A DNA stretch of 64,000 bases, from positions 30,390,592-30,454,591 of the forward strand of contig CP141143.1 of NCBI GenBank assembly GCA_035235625.1. Direction: 5' to 3'. Below, piece by piece: positions 24,590-36,960 of the stretch (position 1 is the stretch's first letter; each line of letters begins with the position of its first letter). A model generated the notes under the pieces. The model ran no database searches. It was given only the letters and a program-made list of their open reading frames with translations, and was not told where the DNA came from. Origin of the DNA: Saururus chinensis. Its lineage: Eukaryota; Streptophyta; Magnoliopsida; Piperales; Saururaceae. Made by a program: the position numbers and the translations under genes.

Positions 24590-24890
24590 ATCGAATCAAA
24601 CTTACACGAACACTCGAAATCAAAGTCATACAAACTTACTTGTACCATCATACGCTTACTCATACAACTTACACATACCTGTACGACCTTACTCGTACAA
24701 TCATATACTTACTCGTATGACCTTACTTGTACATCTGACACTTACTGTCTTACTTAGAAGCATACGCTTACAGTCTTGTTCAGAATCATACTCTTACAGT
24801 CTTACTCATACTCATACTCTTATAGTCGTGCTCATACTCATACTCATACTCTTACGGTCGTACTCATACTCTCACAGACGTACACATACT
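24590..24890 (-). repeat. Short tandem motifs (TACTCGTA/CTTACACT type) in the LTR
   Basis: A region of repeated 8-12 base motifs such as TACTCATACTCTTA and CGTACGACCTTACTCGTAC. It corresponds to 36590-37040 in the sister LTR. Confidence 0.65.
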
Positions 24891-26189
24891 ATCAACCACT
24901 GAAGCTCATTACAACTAATAAGCTCTAGCGTTAAGATGGAAAAGAATGCCACTAGGGCATCACCTTAACCTCCGGGGAGTGACTAGACGCCATGGACTTT
25001 TCTGAAGGTAAGGCACACTAGTGCTCATGGGGCACAAGATCAAACAGGTAAGAGCAGGTCCATGATACTACTTACCTGAGCGCACAAACATAAACACCCA
25101 CACATAATCGGTCATACAATTGCCCACCATAATGGGTCTTATAGTTCCATAGAATTGCCCATCATAATGGGTCTTATAGTGACAATGCCACTCTTGGGCA
25201 GAATCATACAATGCCACTTGGGCAGAAACATACAATGCCACTCTTGGGCAGAAATCATACAACTCTCTCAAAAGAGCATCAAATGTCTGGGCTTAATACA
25301 ACACACAGACCAAATTGAAAGCATACATCGCTCTCAACAGAGCATCAGACGTCTGGGCTTAATATAGCACACAGACCAAATCAAAAACATACATTGATCT
25401 CAACAGAGCATCAGACGTCCGGTGTTCTATACAACACACAAATAACATCCCGCATGATAAACACCATGGCAAGACATGAGAAATGCTCAGCCAACTCATT
25501 TCGGCTAGCTCAAACACGGAACTCAATCCGTCGAACCCTCAGGTCTCAAACTCACAACGCTATCATTAGTTGTGCTTATAATTTAAGTTTATATTAAGTA
25601 AGTTATGTGGTACAATTATGCCACACAAGCACTCAAACATATCGTGCTCCACTGATCAAACTGAAGCTGAACCCGATTCGAAACCCCAGTTCGTCAGGAC
25701 AGTAGACTTCACTTAACCCGTTCATATTATGATCATAACTCATCGTACATCAAATCCTTACAGTTTTACATACTCCACCATCCACCTTATGGCCAAATCA
25801 TCTTACACAAACGTCATCAAACTAAGCTCCTTAGAGCCAAACCCAGTATCACCCTCTTACTAATACCTCACTTATTGAGCTTATTTTTCACTTCATAATC
25901 TCTACGTTATGCTTGTACAATTATGCGCACACTTACTATCTGACAATCCCCCAACATACGCTCTAATCCAAACCAATCCACTCCAATCCTCGCCTGTCAT
26001 ACTCATATCCTCTGTCATCCGTCATACGCTTACACATCCACATTCACATCCATACAAAACCCACTGTCACTTCTTACTATTCATCGCCCATACCTCTGCC
26101 CACATACACATATCCATAGCATAGACAAATAGCCATCATACATATGTATGTCTATCACACATACGTATAACATACACATATTTTTCCAT

Positions 26190-26455
26190 GCATAGCTTAT
26201 TATCATACTCACTAGCCATCGCTAGCACATACATAATCCACATACATCGCTTACAAACATACTCGCTAGCCATCACTAGCACATACACAAACCACTTATG
26301 TAGCATACCAACATACACGCTAGCCATCACTAGCACATACAGATCCCACATACGTAGCTTATAAACATACACACTAGCCATCACTAGCACATACATACAC
26401 ATCCATACACGTAGCTTACAACCATCCACGCTAGCCATCACTAGAACATACATAC
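26190..26455 (-). repeat. Tandem array with palindromic GCTAG..CTAGC core in the LTR
   Basis: Five copies of a unit of about 55-60 bp centred on CTAGCCATCACTAGCACATAC. Each core can fold (GCTAG, 6-base loop, CTAGC). The same array is at 35170-35350 in the sister LTR on the other strand. Confidence 0.75.
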
Positions 26456-27471
26456 TTCAAATATGCTTATGGCCCATATGCATGTCATAACATTTCAACG
26501 TGGCATAATTTATCCTTTTACATCATGCAAACGGATCTGATTTAACATCCAGAGCATTCAATCATATAGTCCTAGCATGTTGCTTTCATTCAAAGCATGC
26601 TATCATGAAATTTTGAGTTCAAAGCTCCCCTACCTCGTAATCATGACGTTTGATGGCAAGCACATGACGGTGACAGTGGCGGCGGCGGAATTGGCTGTCA
26701 AAAGCATTGCCTAGTTGAGAGAGCTGTTGTCCAGAGGGTTTAGGAAGTGCCGGAAGACTCACGGCCAAACGGTGTGTCAAAAGTCAATGCGAAAAAATCT
26801 GTGATCCATGGTAGCACACTAGGGGCGGCCGGGAGAAATGTCGTGCCAACATAAGTAGCAGTGCAACAATAAGTCGAGGGTGTACTCATTGAAGGTCGGA
26901 CAGCGGCTAAGAAGTACTCGACCGGCCACAAGACATCGAAATTGGCCGTGGACAGCACCCAACGGCGGCGATTTCGCGTCAACAAGGACCTACAAAAGGG
27001 TGGAGGGCGTGGGCAACTCTCGAGGACAGAGGAGAGGTGGAGGACTCTGGTGGTCATATCCAGACGATGGCAGAGCCATCCGACGGTCAGGCGGTGCCCA
27101 AGCGGCACCTAAACCCTAAACTGCATGCGCGGCTACATGCACACGCGGCCCAAAGGGGCGGGGGAGAGGGCTAAACAGAGGCGGCCCAAGGCCCACAAAA
27201 GGCCGATAGGGCTAAGGCCCTAGTGGTGGCCAATCAAAATGGCAATATCGCCGATCACTACCCACAACCAAAACTAATGGTGTGGGTGGTTGTGCATCTC
27301 GCATGGCAGAGGGCAGGGGGAAGGTTTAGGGTCGAGAAAAGGCCATGAGGCCGTCACTGACCAAGGCCTGTGTAGGTGAACTCGTCCACCTTCGGTCAAG
27401 GTAGGTCATACAAATTCTTGCCAGAGGCCGTCCGGTACTGACGGCATAAAATGGGCAAGAGGGGTCAACGG

Positions 27472-30400
27472 TGTCACGCCCCGGCACTGCCCGACCCGAG
27501 CTGAACCCGGTCAAGCGCACGGGGTCGACAAGGGAAAATTGAGATACGATTTAACGGAAGACTTATGCCCTAACTACGGGCGATCTAACAAAATTACGGA
27601 GTATGCACACCACTTTGAGCAAGAGTAAATAAGTAGAAAAGAAAGAGAGTTACATTAACTCAAGATAAACAAGAGTCTCAAACCCACATGCTTAGTCAGC
27701 CATAGCCCACTCTAGGCTCCAAAATAGGTCTTAAACAACACAAATGTATAAAGTAACATAAATCAAAATGAGAACTATACACAAAGGTTCTAAACATAAA
27801 GCATAAACCAAGGAAAATAAGTCACATAAGAGGACACCCCGCTCACTCCCAAGTTGTCTCTGACCTTTCCTTAAAGAGGAGTTCCTGTCCATTTGCATGT
27901 CACGCCAGCCCCAAAGCAAAACACAATAAAGAGGGGTGAGTTTAACAAACTCAGCAATGGTTTTCTAATCTACTATCATCATCGGAAACACGACGGCATA
28001 GCACATAACTAATCAAAGCAAAGATTGACAAGATGTATCATTTTCTGATCACACATACTCATCACCTAAACCTGCATCATAGTGTATAATCCACATAGTG
28101 CCATTCACATCATATCAACCTGCATGAAATGTATCTCTAACATACATATCAAATCATGCTTCAACATCATATCAACCTGCATGAAATGTATCTCTAACAT
28201 ACATATCAAATCATGCATCATATCATATCAACCTGCATGAGATGTATCTCTAACATACATATCAAATCATGCCTCAACATCATATCAACCTACATGAAAT
28301 GTATATCTAACATACATATCAAATCATGCATTACATCATATCAACTTGCATGAGATGTATCTCCAACATACATATCAAGTCATGCATCACATCATATAAG
28401 GAATGCCTCCATCAAGGAGTAATCACAATTTAGTGTCACACAAACGGAAACATAGACAAGGCCATGTAGGCGTGTCATGGTCCAAATTCTACACAAGAAT
28501 TTAAAAAGTTCGGGGTTGTCAATCCCTAAAGGCTGCTCACCCCAGACGATCCTGGCCAAGGATGTCACATTCTCACGAAGAGAACCTAGAGCAGGGGTGT
28601 TCGTTTTTGGGACATCTCCTGCAATGGGGAAGAGCCCGAGTTCCCATGTAGGAAACCCTTGAATACATGGTAGTTGATGCACAGAGCATACCATACTAGA
28701 TTCTCAGGGTCCAGAAGACAATAATAATCTCAAATCACAAGACAAGTACGTAACTTGTCCCCCACATAATTTCACTTAACTAGACTCAACCCGGGGAGTG
28801 CACATGTTCCACAAAGGAACTCAAATCAAAACATGTCCTTTCAGACCAATCAAGTTTCGATTAAGCCACGACCGATTAATCCAGCACGTGATTTCACCAC
28901 ATTACATCCAATCGGTCAAATTCGATTAATCTCGATAAAGCCTCAATCGGAAATTCATTTTGATGATGCATGCAACATGGTACATACGTGGGCAAAGCAT
29001 ACATGAATCCTAATTCATGATAAGTGCTCTCATCAGCCCCTCATGCATCATTCATAATCATAATATCAATCCTCATCACCATCATTAAACCCCACATGTA
29101 TGTGTGTACCTAGTAGAAGCACTTCACTCAATGCATATCAACATGCTTGAAATTAACTCACTATCACACTACACATGTGCATTAACATCTAATCATGAAT
29201 TCCAGCGGAAATCATAGGAGAAGAATCATTAAATCATAACTCAAATCAAAGCTTAACCACAAGATAAACACATATAAGATCATTCACTTCATCCTTAAGC
29301 CATGACATTCACCAACATTCACACATCAATTCACCACATCCTAACATGACATTTCAGTCCATTTATATGCTATAGCTCTACTGAAAATATACTTAACCGT
29401 AAACCATTCATAACTTCAAGATGCCAATTCTAACATCACATAACCAACCACAAGCCATTCCACATTACTCTAAGTATATACCACAACTTCATAACCACAA
29501 TGGTATACCTTTCCAGTAGCATATTATAGCTCAAAACACTCCACATTCATATAAAAATGATATATCAAAGTAGAATCACCGAAATAAACATCATACAAAT
29601 AATACAAAATCTATTGTGTAGCCGTTCGAACGCCCAGTATAGCCGTTCGATCGGCTAAATGGGAAATCTGTCGAACTGACAATGTTGCCATTAGAATGCC
29701 CAGGAGGGCCATTCGAACGCCAACAAGGCAGAATCGACCTTCTTCTCCATTTCAAAATTTCAAATCGAGACACCATTGACAAGGCAGAATTGACCTTCTT
29801 CTCCATTTCAAATTTTCAAACCGAGACACTATTGATGAAACTTAAAATCTCCATCTAGCAACCTAAATGCCATTAAAATTCCACCATAACTTCCAGAAAG
29901 CTAATCCACATCATAACAAGATAAAACCCTATGAAATTGGGATTAAAGATTATCATTTACTAATCATGCCATTAAAGCACTAAATCAAGTAAATCCATTC
30001 AAAATAAACCACAAAATCAAGAGTTTTACCATAGGAAGACTGAAATTTCGAAAGTCCATTACCTTATCCCTTGATTAGGCTTGGATTTGATGGTCACCCT
30101 TCTTGAAAACCTTACAAAGACATAAAGTTTAAATTAAACTCTATTAAAACCGATTTAACATAGAAAACCCTAATGAAAAACTTAGATCTAGGGCTTGTTG
30201 AACATAAATATTGGAATTTTAGATCTAGGGTTTGAAGAAGAGATGCAAATCAGTAGTTTTGATGTTTAAAAATGAATCAAAACAAATGGAAAATGATAGA
30301 TCTAGAAAGGATTAGGAGAAAAGCTAGGGTTTAAGGCTTAATTAGAAGAGACTTACCTTAAACACCTTCTAATCCGGGCCTAATTGGGGAATTAGGCCTA

Positions 30401-30877
30401 ACCTCCCTTTCTTAGCCTATTCCCAAAATGGAAATGGCTCAGGTCATCCTATTTATAGTAGGGTTTGGGGTGTGTATGGGTAATTAATGGGGTATTAATA
30501 GAAAAATAGACTAAAAATGGGTATTTTGGCTATTTGAGCACTAATTAAACCTGGGAAAATTATGAAAATTTTTGTAAAGGCTTGTGTTGACGTCTAGGTT
30601 AGTTTAGTCCAAAAACCCAAATTTCGACGGTGGGGCCCACAGGGGGTCCCGCCAAACCCTAATTTTCAGAAAATTAGTGAAAATTAGAAAAATCCCAAAA
30701 ATTCAGATTTGACTCAAAATCACTTAAAATCAATAATTATAAAGTTAATTTTAATTAAAACCATATGAAACACCATTTATTTTTAAAACCACCGAATTAA
30801 TAAGAAAATAAGTTAACCACGCAATAACCGATAATTAAAATGAAATGAAAACCGGTTTAAAAATGAGAGTCCTTACA
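27472..30877 (-). mobile_element. Nested solo LTR (3,406 bp), family shared with 17378-20579
   Basis: The plus strand starts TGTCACGCCCCGGCACTG and ends GAGAGTCCTTACA. On the minus strand it aligns with 17378-20579 throughout. It interrupts the larger LTR: sequence left and right of it continues the alignment with 33279-37843. The flanks AACGG and AACAA match at only three of five bases, so the duplication has decayed or a boundary is off by a base or two. It is therefore younger than its host LTR. Confidence 0.8.
28105..28395 (-). repeat. Tandem array in the nested LTR, unit about 55-62 bp
   Basis: Five close copies of a unit containing CAACCTGCATGAAATGTATC and TAACATACATATCAAATCATGC. It is the counterpart of 19700-19960. 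Confidence 0.85.
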
Positions 30878-31904
30878 AACAAGCCAATATGCCGGTGAGG
30901 CGGAACTAGCTGAGGCTGTGGGCGATCGTCGTGCCATGACCGATGGAGGTAGCCCCCACTGTTGCCAGGTTGAGGCAAATCAATGCAAATATGGTCAGAG
31001 GCCATTCTACGGCCGATGACACAAAAATAGGTAAAATAAGGGTCAATCGTACAAACGGGACTGACGATCAAAGAGGGGTCAGGAACAACGGTCTCCCCTC
31101 GTGGTCGCCAAGCTGCAGCAGAGCCAGGGTGGTTGCATACCATTACATGTCAACCGCGGGGCTAATAAAGGCAAATCGGTGACTGATTGGCTGCAAGCGG
31201 AAAAGACTAGCAAACAGACTACAAAGGAGCAGTTTTTACTGTGCCATGAGAATGAGGCAAAGGCAAAGGTAGTGGGACTGTGCTAGGGCCAGCGAACCTG
31301 AGCTGGGATGGTGGCTCAGCCATCGCTAGGCTGGGGCGGAGCCAAACGGAGGTTTGTCGGTCGTGGCTCACCATCGGCAGCCTCCGTTTCACCAAAACAA
31401 AGCACCGGCAGAACAGCGGAGGGTGGAAGCATCTGGCCGGAGGAGAAAGTAAGTGTGGAGGTGAAACTGGGCCGGGACGGTGTTCCCCTACCGTCGCACT
31501 GCCGGTGGCGGCCCAGCGGCTGGCGGCAGCTGGGCAAATGAAGCCAGAAGGTAGGGGGGGGGGGGGGAGGGGGATGCACTGTCCAGAACAATCAAGATGA
31601 GGCTCAGCTGAGCTTGAGCCCAATCCTTTCTTTATATTTTTTTTCCTTTATGTCCCTAATGCGCGTTAACCTTATGTTTACGTGCTATACCTCTAAAATT
31701 CACGCCAGAAGCGCGCAGCAAGGCCCACAGCCTATGACTAAGCTCCAAACCTGACCTATGGGTATAAATATAGGGGTAAATACACAAATACAAATACGCC
31801 TAAGCGTCACATTTTCCCATCGAAAATGACTAGAAAAATAGTAGTAAAATCGTAGAAAAATCAGGGACCTTATAACTTCAAGGTGTGAAATATCATAGGT
31901 TAAT

Positions 31905-32185
31905 TACTGCAATGTTGTAGCAATATTGCTACAAGGTTGTAGCAATAATGCTGCAACAATGTAGCAATATTGCTACAATGTTGGAGCAATATTGCTCCAA
32001 CCTTATAGTAGTATTGTTGTAAGTCATGCAAAATGGTTGTAGGACATTAACAATATTGTTGCAGGTTTGGAGCAATATTGTTGCAAGGTTGTAGTCATAT
32101 TGCTCCAACCTTGAGCAATATTGTTGTAAGGTTGAAGCAGAATTGCTGCAGGAATAGAGCAATATTGTTGCATTGTTATTGACAT
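31905..32185. repeat. Minisatellite of self-complementary units (GTAGCAATATTGCTAC)
   Basis: About eleven to twelve diverged copies of a 20-26 bp unit whose core, GCAATATTGC or GTAGCAATATTGCTAC, is its own reverse complement, spaced by CAATGTT/AAGGTTG. Both strands therefore read alike, and single strands could form rows of small hairpins. The array lies just outside the solo LTR that ends at 31874. It is not part of the sister LTRs. Confidence 0.85.
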
Positions 32186-32280
32186 CTGGCAAATTTTTAC
32201 AATTTTAATTGTTGAATTGAGTGCAATAAATGACAAATATAATTGATGTTCCTCAGCATTTAATCCGCTTGCAAATTTTT

Positions 32281-32372
32281 TATCTCAAGGGTACTCCCAA
32301 AACCTGCAATTAGACCCAATACTTCTAGCATATATTTACAATTTTAATTGTGGAGTTCAGCGCATTAAAATG
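32281..32372. repeat. Segment shared with 38651-38742
   Basis: About 90 bases match 38651-38742 in the same orientation: TACTCCCAAAACCT, AATTAGACCCAATA.TTCTAGCA, ACAATTTTAATT and AGTTCAGCG blocks. It is either an unnamed small repeat or a local duplication within old gene DNA. Confidence 0.7.
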
Positions 32373-32479
32373 GCTAGTATAGAAATAGTAATATTGTACC
32401 TTTTGAAAAACAATATTTGTTTAATATTATATGTTTTCAAAACTAGAGTTAGTTAGAGCTTTTGACGATCATGCGTAAA

Positions 32480-32564
32480 TCATCTTTTGACGTCCTCGTG
32501 CTCCATCCCTGAACACTTATTTGCTTCTTTGTACCAGTTCTCCACCATATGAATAAACTTTTTC
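32480..32564 (-). pseudogene. Possible terminal exon of an unidentified gene
   Basis: After an acceptor (CATTTTAG, to 32565) the minus strand is open for 27 codons ending in TGA at 32480-32482. The peptide contains KKFIHMVENWYKEANK and EHEDVKR, a protein-like composition. I do not recognise the family. It lies on the same strand as the exon remains at 33029-33169 and 37.8-41.2 kb. Confidence 0.3.
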
Positions 32565-33028
32565 CTAAAATGTAGGATTTAAGAAAGAAGAGTACTTAAA
32601 AATGCTTAAGGCTTTCTTCATGCGCTAGACGAGGCAGCAGTTCATGTAAATGCACAAATACACTAGATTAACAAGTATATTTCATATATTTCATGAAACT
32701 ACAACATTTCTTTTATATAAGGCAAGTTACAAAATAGTGCCACAATTGACTCCAGTAAAAACCGTTGTACATATTTAACCCCAGAAGAACATCGGGATAA
32801 CCCCTCCAACCCTCAAGCAACTTCATATTTTGAACGCTTAGTCGCTAAACTTTGTACTGATCTGATAAAAAAATAATTTAATGAGGAATTTTTCTTATTA
32901 ATATCTTCAAAAAATACTCTTCCAGGTGCAACCCAGAACAAATTGCCAAAACAATTGATGAAAATCATAAACATGAAAAAATGGTGCATTAGCCATTAAT
33001 AGACTATGGAACACTTCCGTGATACTAC

Positions 33029-33169
33029 CTGGGTGAACCTAGACGCTTTGGGTGTTGTTGCTTTAGCATAAACTTCTATGCCAGGCCTAATCTGTTCCAC
33101 GCTGCCATGGACTATGTATTGCCTCTTCTGCACTTTGCCTTGGCCACCAGTATACCCTGCCACAACCCC
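33029..33169 (-). pseudogene. Well-formed internal exon of an unidentified gene, 47 codons
   Basis: A 141-base stretch on the minus strand is open and flanked by canonical sites: acceptor CCTAACAG (to 33170) and donor CCCAG|GTAGTATC (from 33028). It begins and ends in phase 0. The peptide contains GYTGGQGKVQKRQYIVHG and QIRPGIEVYAKATT, which looks like real protein. I cannot name the family. A further open stretch at about 33225-33278 (AADQVQVYAIDVDQ) lies just upstream on the minus strand, its acceptor at the edge of the LTR at 33279. The gene is now split by that LTR. Confidence 0.5.
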
Positions 33170-35169
33170 CTGTTAGGTGAGGAATCATTACAAAAGAATG
33201 GGCAGTGTGAGGGATTTATGCCCTGGCCAGCTCTGGTCCACATCAATAGCATAAACTTGCACTTGGTCAGCAGCAAGCTGTAATGTCCTTGAATTTTTTT
33301 ACGATTTTCTGTGATTTTCCTGCTATTTTTCTGGCCATTTTCGGCAGGAAAATATGGCGCTTTAGCGTATTTGTATTTGTGTATTTTTTCCCCGTATTTA
33401 TACCCGTAGAGTCGGGTGTGGGGCTTAGTCGTAGACCGCGGGCCTCGCTGCGCTCTTACGGCACGAATTTTGGAGGTACAACGCGTAACTAGGAGGTGAA
33501 CGCGTGTTAGGGACGTAGATGTAAAAATTAAAAAGATTTTATATAAAAATCAACCCATCCATTGGTTTTCACAGAACCGACATTTCGGTTCCAGTAAGAA
33601 TTCACGTCCAGTAGTTTTTTTTGGAGAAACCCGAGCTCGATTCCGGTCGCTCCGTTCTCCCTCCTCCGTCATCGGATTCCGGTGGTTCTTGTCCAGATCT
33701 ACTTTGCCTCACCGCCACGAGTCCATAGACACTGGCTATGACCGCCGCCACGGCCTCTTCGCTCCTACACGAGGTACCGAACCTTTTTCGGGATTTTTCT
33801 CTCCTTTAATCCCGTTTTTGAACTGTGGGTGTACGATTTTGACGTCATTTGCGGCTGCTCTCAACTAGACTTATGTTTAGTTGGCCGCTAGGAACCCATA
33901 GGTGCTGGCTAGAGCCACCGCCGTGCTTTCTGCGCTCCGCTGTGAGCTACCGATCTTTTGGTCAGGTTTTGTTCTCTTTTTGCATCTCACTGTCCGTGAG
34001 ATTGTTTTGGACGCCGGTGTGTTTCCGGTCGTTGTCCGGCCACCAGATAGACTCCGTCCAGCCTACCTCGACCCAGTGTTGGTAGGGGGTTGCCATTTTC
34101 GACCCCGCCCCGCCCCTATTGCCTTGCTCCGGCCGATTAGACGCTTTGGATGCGTCTCGGGTCTTGGCCATCGGTGAGCTGTGGGCCATTTGGCCATCGT
34201 GGGCTCTGCCCCGGCTCGGCGACAGTGAGGGTCAGCCCCACTTGGCCAATTACACCTCCGCTCGGAGTGGGCCGCTTGCCCTGCACTATACCATGCGTGA
34301 TGTACAGCCGCCCGCACTACATGTGTTAGCTGTGGGTGGCGATAGGCGATGTCGCCGCTTTGATTAGCCACTGCTAGGGGCCTTAGCCTTGACAGCCTTT
34401 GGTGGGCCTTGGGCCGCCCCTGTTCAGCCCTCTCCCCCGCCCCTTTGGGCCACGGGTGTATGTAGCCGCGTGTGCATGTGGCCACGCGTGTGTTTCTAGG
34501 CTTAGGTGCCGCTTTTGCACCGCCTGACCATCGGATGGCCGTGCCACCGAGTGGAGTTGACCACTAGAGTCCTCCTCCACCTCTCCACTGTCCTTGAGCG
34601 TTGCCCCACGCCCTCCGCCTTTATGTGGGCCTTTGTTGACCGAAATCGTCGCCGTTGGGTGCTGTCCATGGCCGATTTCGACGTCTTGTGGCCGGCTGAG
34701 CATGTCTTAGCCACCGGCCAATTTTCAGTGAGTACACCCTCGACATCTGGTCGCACCGCCATTCTTGTTGGCTTGACTTTTCTCCCAGCCGCCCTAGTGT
34801 GCCGCCGTGGATCGCGGGTTTTGCCGCATTGATTCTGACACCCCATTTGGCCGTGACTAGTTCCGGCGCTTCCTAAAATCCTCGGGACAGCAGCTCTCTT
34901 CACTTGGCAAAGCTTTTGGCTGCCAACTCCACCGCCGACACCACCACCGTCGTGTGCTCGCCATCGAACGTCATGATTACAAGGTAGGGGAGCTTTGAAC
35001 TCGTAAATTCATGATAGCATGCTTTGAATGAGTAGTAGCATGCTAGGATTGTATGATTCCATGCTTTGGATGTTAGGTAACGATCTGATTGCATGATGTA
35101 CGTGTAAGCACGATTGTATGGTATGTTGAAATGCATATGACATGCATGTTGGTTGTAAGTACGTTGGAT

Positions 35170-35350
35170 GTATGTATGTGCTAGTGATGGCTAGCGTGTT
35201 TGTTGGTAAGTTTTGTACGTTGATTGAGTATGTGCTAGTGATGGCTAGCGTGTATGTTTGACGTGTGTTATGCATGTGCTAGTGATGGCTAGCGTGCATG
35301 TGTGAAGTATGTATGAATGTGTATGCATGTGCTAGTGATGGCTAGCATGC
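35170..35350 (+). repeat. Tandem array with GCTAGTGATGGCTAGC core
   Basis: Four copies of a 47-54 bp unit of the form TGTGCTAGTGATGGCTAGCG plus TGTATG spacers. The core can pair with itself (GCTAG/CTAGC). Confidence 0.8.
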
Positions 35351-36229
35351 ATGTTTGTAAGTTACGTATGTATGACCGTATGTGTATGTTATATGTATGT
35401 GGGAGACATACGTATGTATGATGGCTTTTTGCCTATGGTATGGGTATGTTTAAGTGTATGTGGGCAGAGGTATGGGCGATGGACAGTAAGAGGTTGCAGA
35501 GGCTTTGTCTGAATTTGGATACGGTTGTGTAAGCGTATGACAGATGACAGAGGATAAGAGTATGACGGGTAAGGATTAGAATGGATCGGTTTGGGTTGGA
35601 TTGTATGTTGGGCGATTGTCAGATTGTAAGAGTGTTCATAATTGTACAAGCATAACGTACATTTTATGAAGTGAAAAGTAAGCATAATCAGTGAGGTATT
35701 AAGTAAGAGGGCGACAATTGGGTTTGGCTCTGAGGAGCTTAGTATGATGACATTTGTGTACGATGTTTTGGCCATAAGGTAGATGGCAGAGATGTAAGAC
35801 TGTAAGATTTTGGTGTACGGTAAGTTTTGATCCTGATATGGACGAGGTAAGGAAGTTTGCTGCCCTGACGAACTAGGGTTTTGATCAGGCTCAGCATCGG
35901 TTTGATCAGTCGAGGACTATGAGTTTGTGTGGCATAATTATACCGCATAATGTACTTAATTCAAACTTGAATTATAATCACAGCTAATGATAGCGTTGTG
36001 AGTTTGAGACCTGAGGGTTCGACTGATTAAGTTCCGTGTTTGAGCTAGCCGATAATGAGTCGGCTAAGCATTTATCATGTCTTGCCATGGTGGTTATCCT
36101 GCGAGATGTTGTCTGTGTGCTGTGTAGAGCACCGGATGTCTTTTGCTCTGTTGAGAGCGACGTATGTTTCCGATTTGGTCTGTGTGCTGTGTAAGCCCAG
36201 ACGTTTGATGCTCTGTTGAGAGCGTTGTA

Positions 36230-36395
36230 TGATTCCGCCCAAGAGTGGCACTGTATGTTTCTGCCCAAGTGGCACTGTATGTTTTCTGCCCAAGAGTGGC
36301 AATGGCACTATAAGACCCATTATGGTGGGCGATTCTAAGGCACTATAAGACCCCTTATGTGTGGGCAATTGTATGACCCCTTATGTGTGGGTGTA
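36230..36395 (+). repeat. Repeated GCCCAAGAGTGGCACTGTATG motif in the LTR
   Basis: Several copies of TTCTGCCCAAGAGTGGCA and of CACTATAAGACCCCTTATG. The same motif cluster is at 25130-25440 (reverse) and 45040-45210, so it is ancestral to the three large LTRs. Confidence 0.7.
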
Positions 36396-36789
36396 TGCTT
36401 GCGCACTCAGGTAAGTAGTATCATGGACCTACTCTTACCTGTTTGATCCTGTGCCCCATGAGCACTGGTGTGCCTTACCTTCGAAAAAGTCCATGGCGTC
36501 TAGTCACTCCCCGGAGGTTAAGGTGTTGCCCTAGTGGCATTCTTTTCCATTTCGACGCTGGAGCTTATTAGTTGTAATGAGTTTCAGTGGTCGTTGATAT
36601 GTGTACGATTATGAGTATGAGTACGACTGTAAGCGTATGAGTTTGAGCACAACTGTAAGAGTATGTGTATGAGTACGACCGTATGAGTATGAGCACGACT
36701 GTAAGAGTATGAGTACGATTGTAAGAGTAAGACTGTAAGCGTATGAATCCGAGCAAGACTGTAAGTGTAAGTTTCTGAGTAAGACAGTA

Positions 36790-36960
36790 AGTGTAAGATG
36801 TGCGAGTAAGGTCGCACGAGTAAGTGTAAGATGTGCGAGTAAGGTCGCACGAGTAAGTATAAGATGTGCGAGTAAGGTCGCACGAGTAAGTGTAAGATGT
36901 GCGAGTAAGGTCGCACGAGTAAGTGTAAGCTGTACGAGTAAGGTCGTACAGGTATGTGTA
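36790..36960 (+). repeat. 33 bp tandem repeat with GTGCGA..TCGCAC inverted core
   Basis: Four near-exact copies of a 33 bp unit (GTGTAAGATGTGCGAGTAAG, then GTCGCACGAGTAA), followed by variant copies with GTACGA/TCGTAC. Each has a short inverted repeat around AGTAAGG. The homogeneity suggests recent expansion in this copy. Confidence 0.85.

Larger units (their letters stand above)
23898..31874 (-). mobile_element. Large solo LTR (about 4.57 kb own sequence) interrupted by a nested solo LTR
   Basis: The plus strand reads ACTTT|TGTAATGCCCGAG at the left and CCTTATA|ACTTC at the right, a 4/5 duplication (23893-23897, 31875-31879). Read on the minus strand it aligns with 33279-37843. Shared parts include the opening, the G/C-rich leader-like region around 26660-27300, the promoter-like area, and the tandem arrays. 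Without the nested LTR the unit is about 4,566 bases, nearly identical in length to its sister's 4,565. There is no internal region or second LTR, hence a solo LTR. Gypsy-type by its ends; lineage not determined. Confidence 0.82.

Noticed and set aside
26190-26455. Possible CRISPR-like array
   Set aside because: Units are continuous and diverged, without unique spacers, and lie in a plant LTR.
31219-31623. 134- and 106-residue open frames on both strands
   Set aside because: They lie in the G/C-rich first half of a large solo LTR, mirrored by equally long frames in other LTR copies with unrelated peptides.
33849-34903. Several 75-140 residue open frames
   Set aside because: Inside the G/C-rich part of the solo LTR at 33279-37843; frames are not conserved with the sister LTR.
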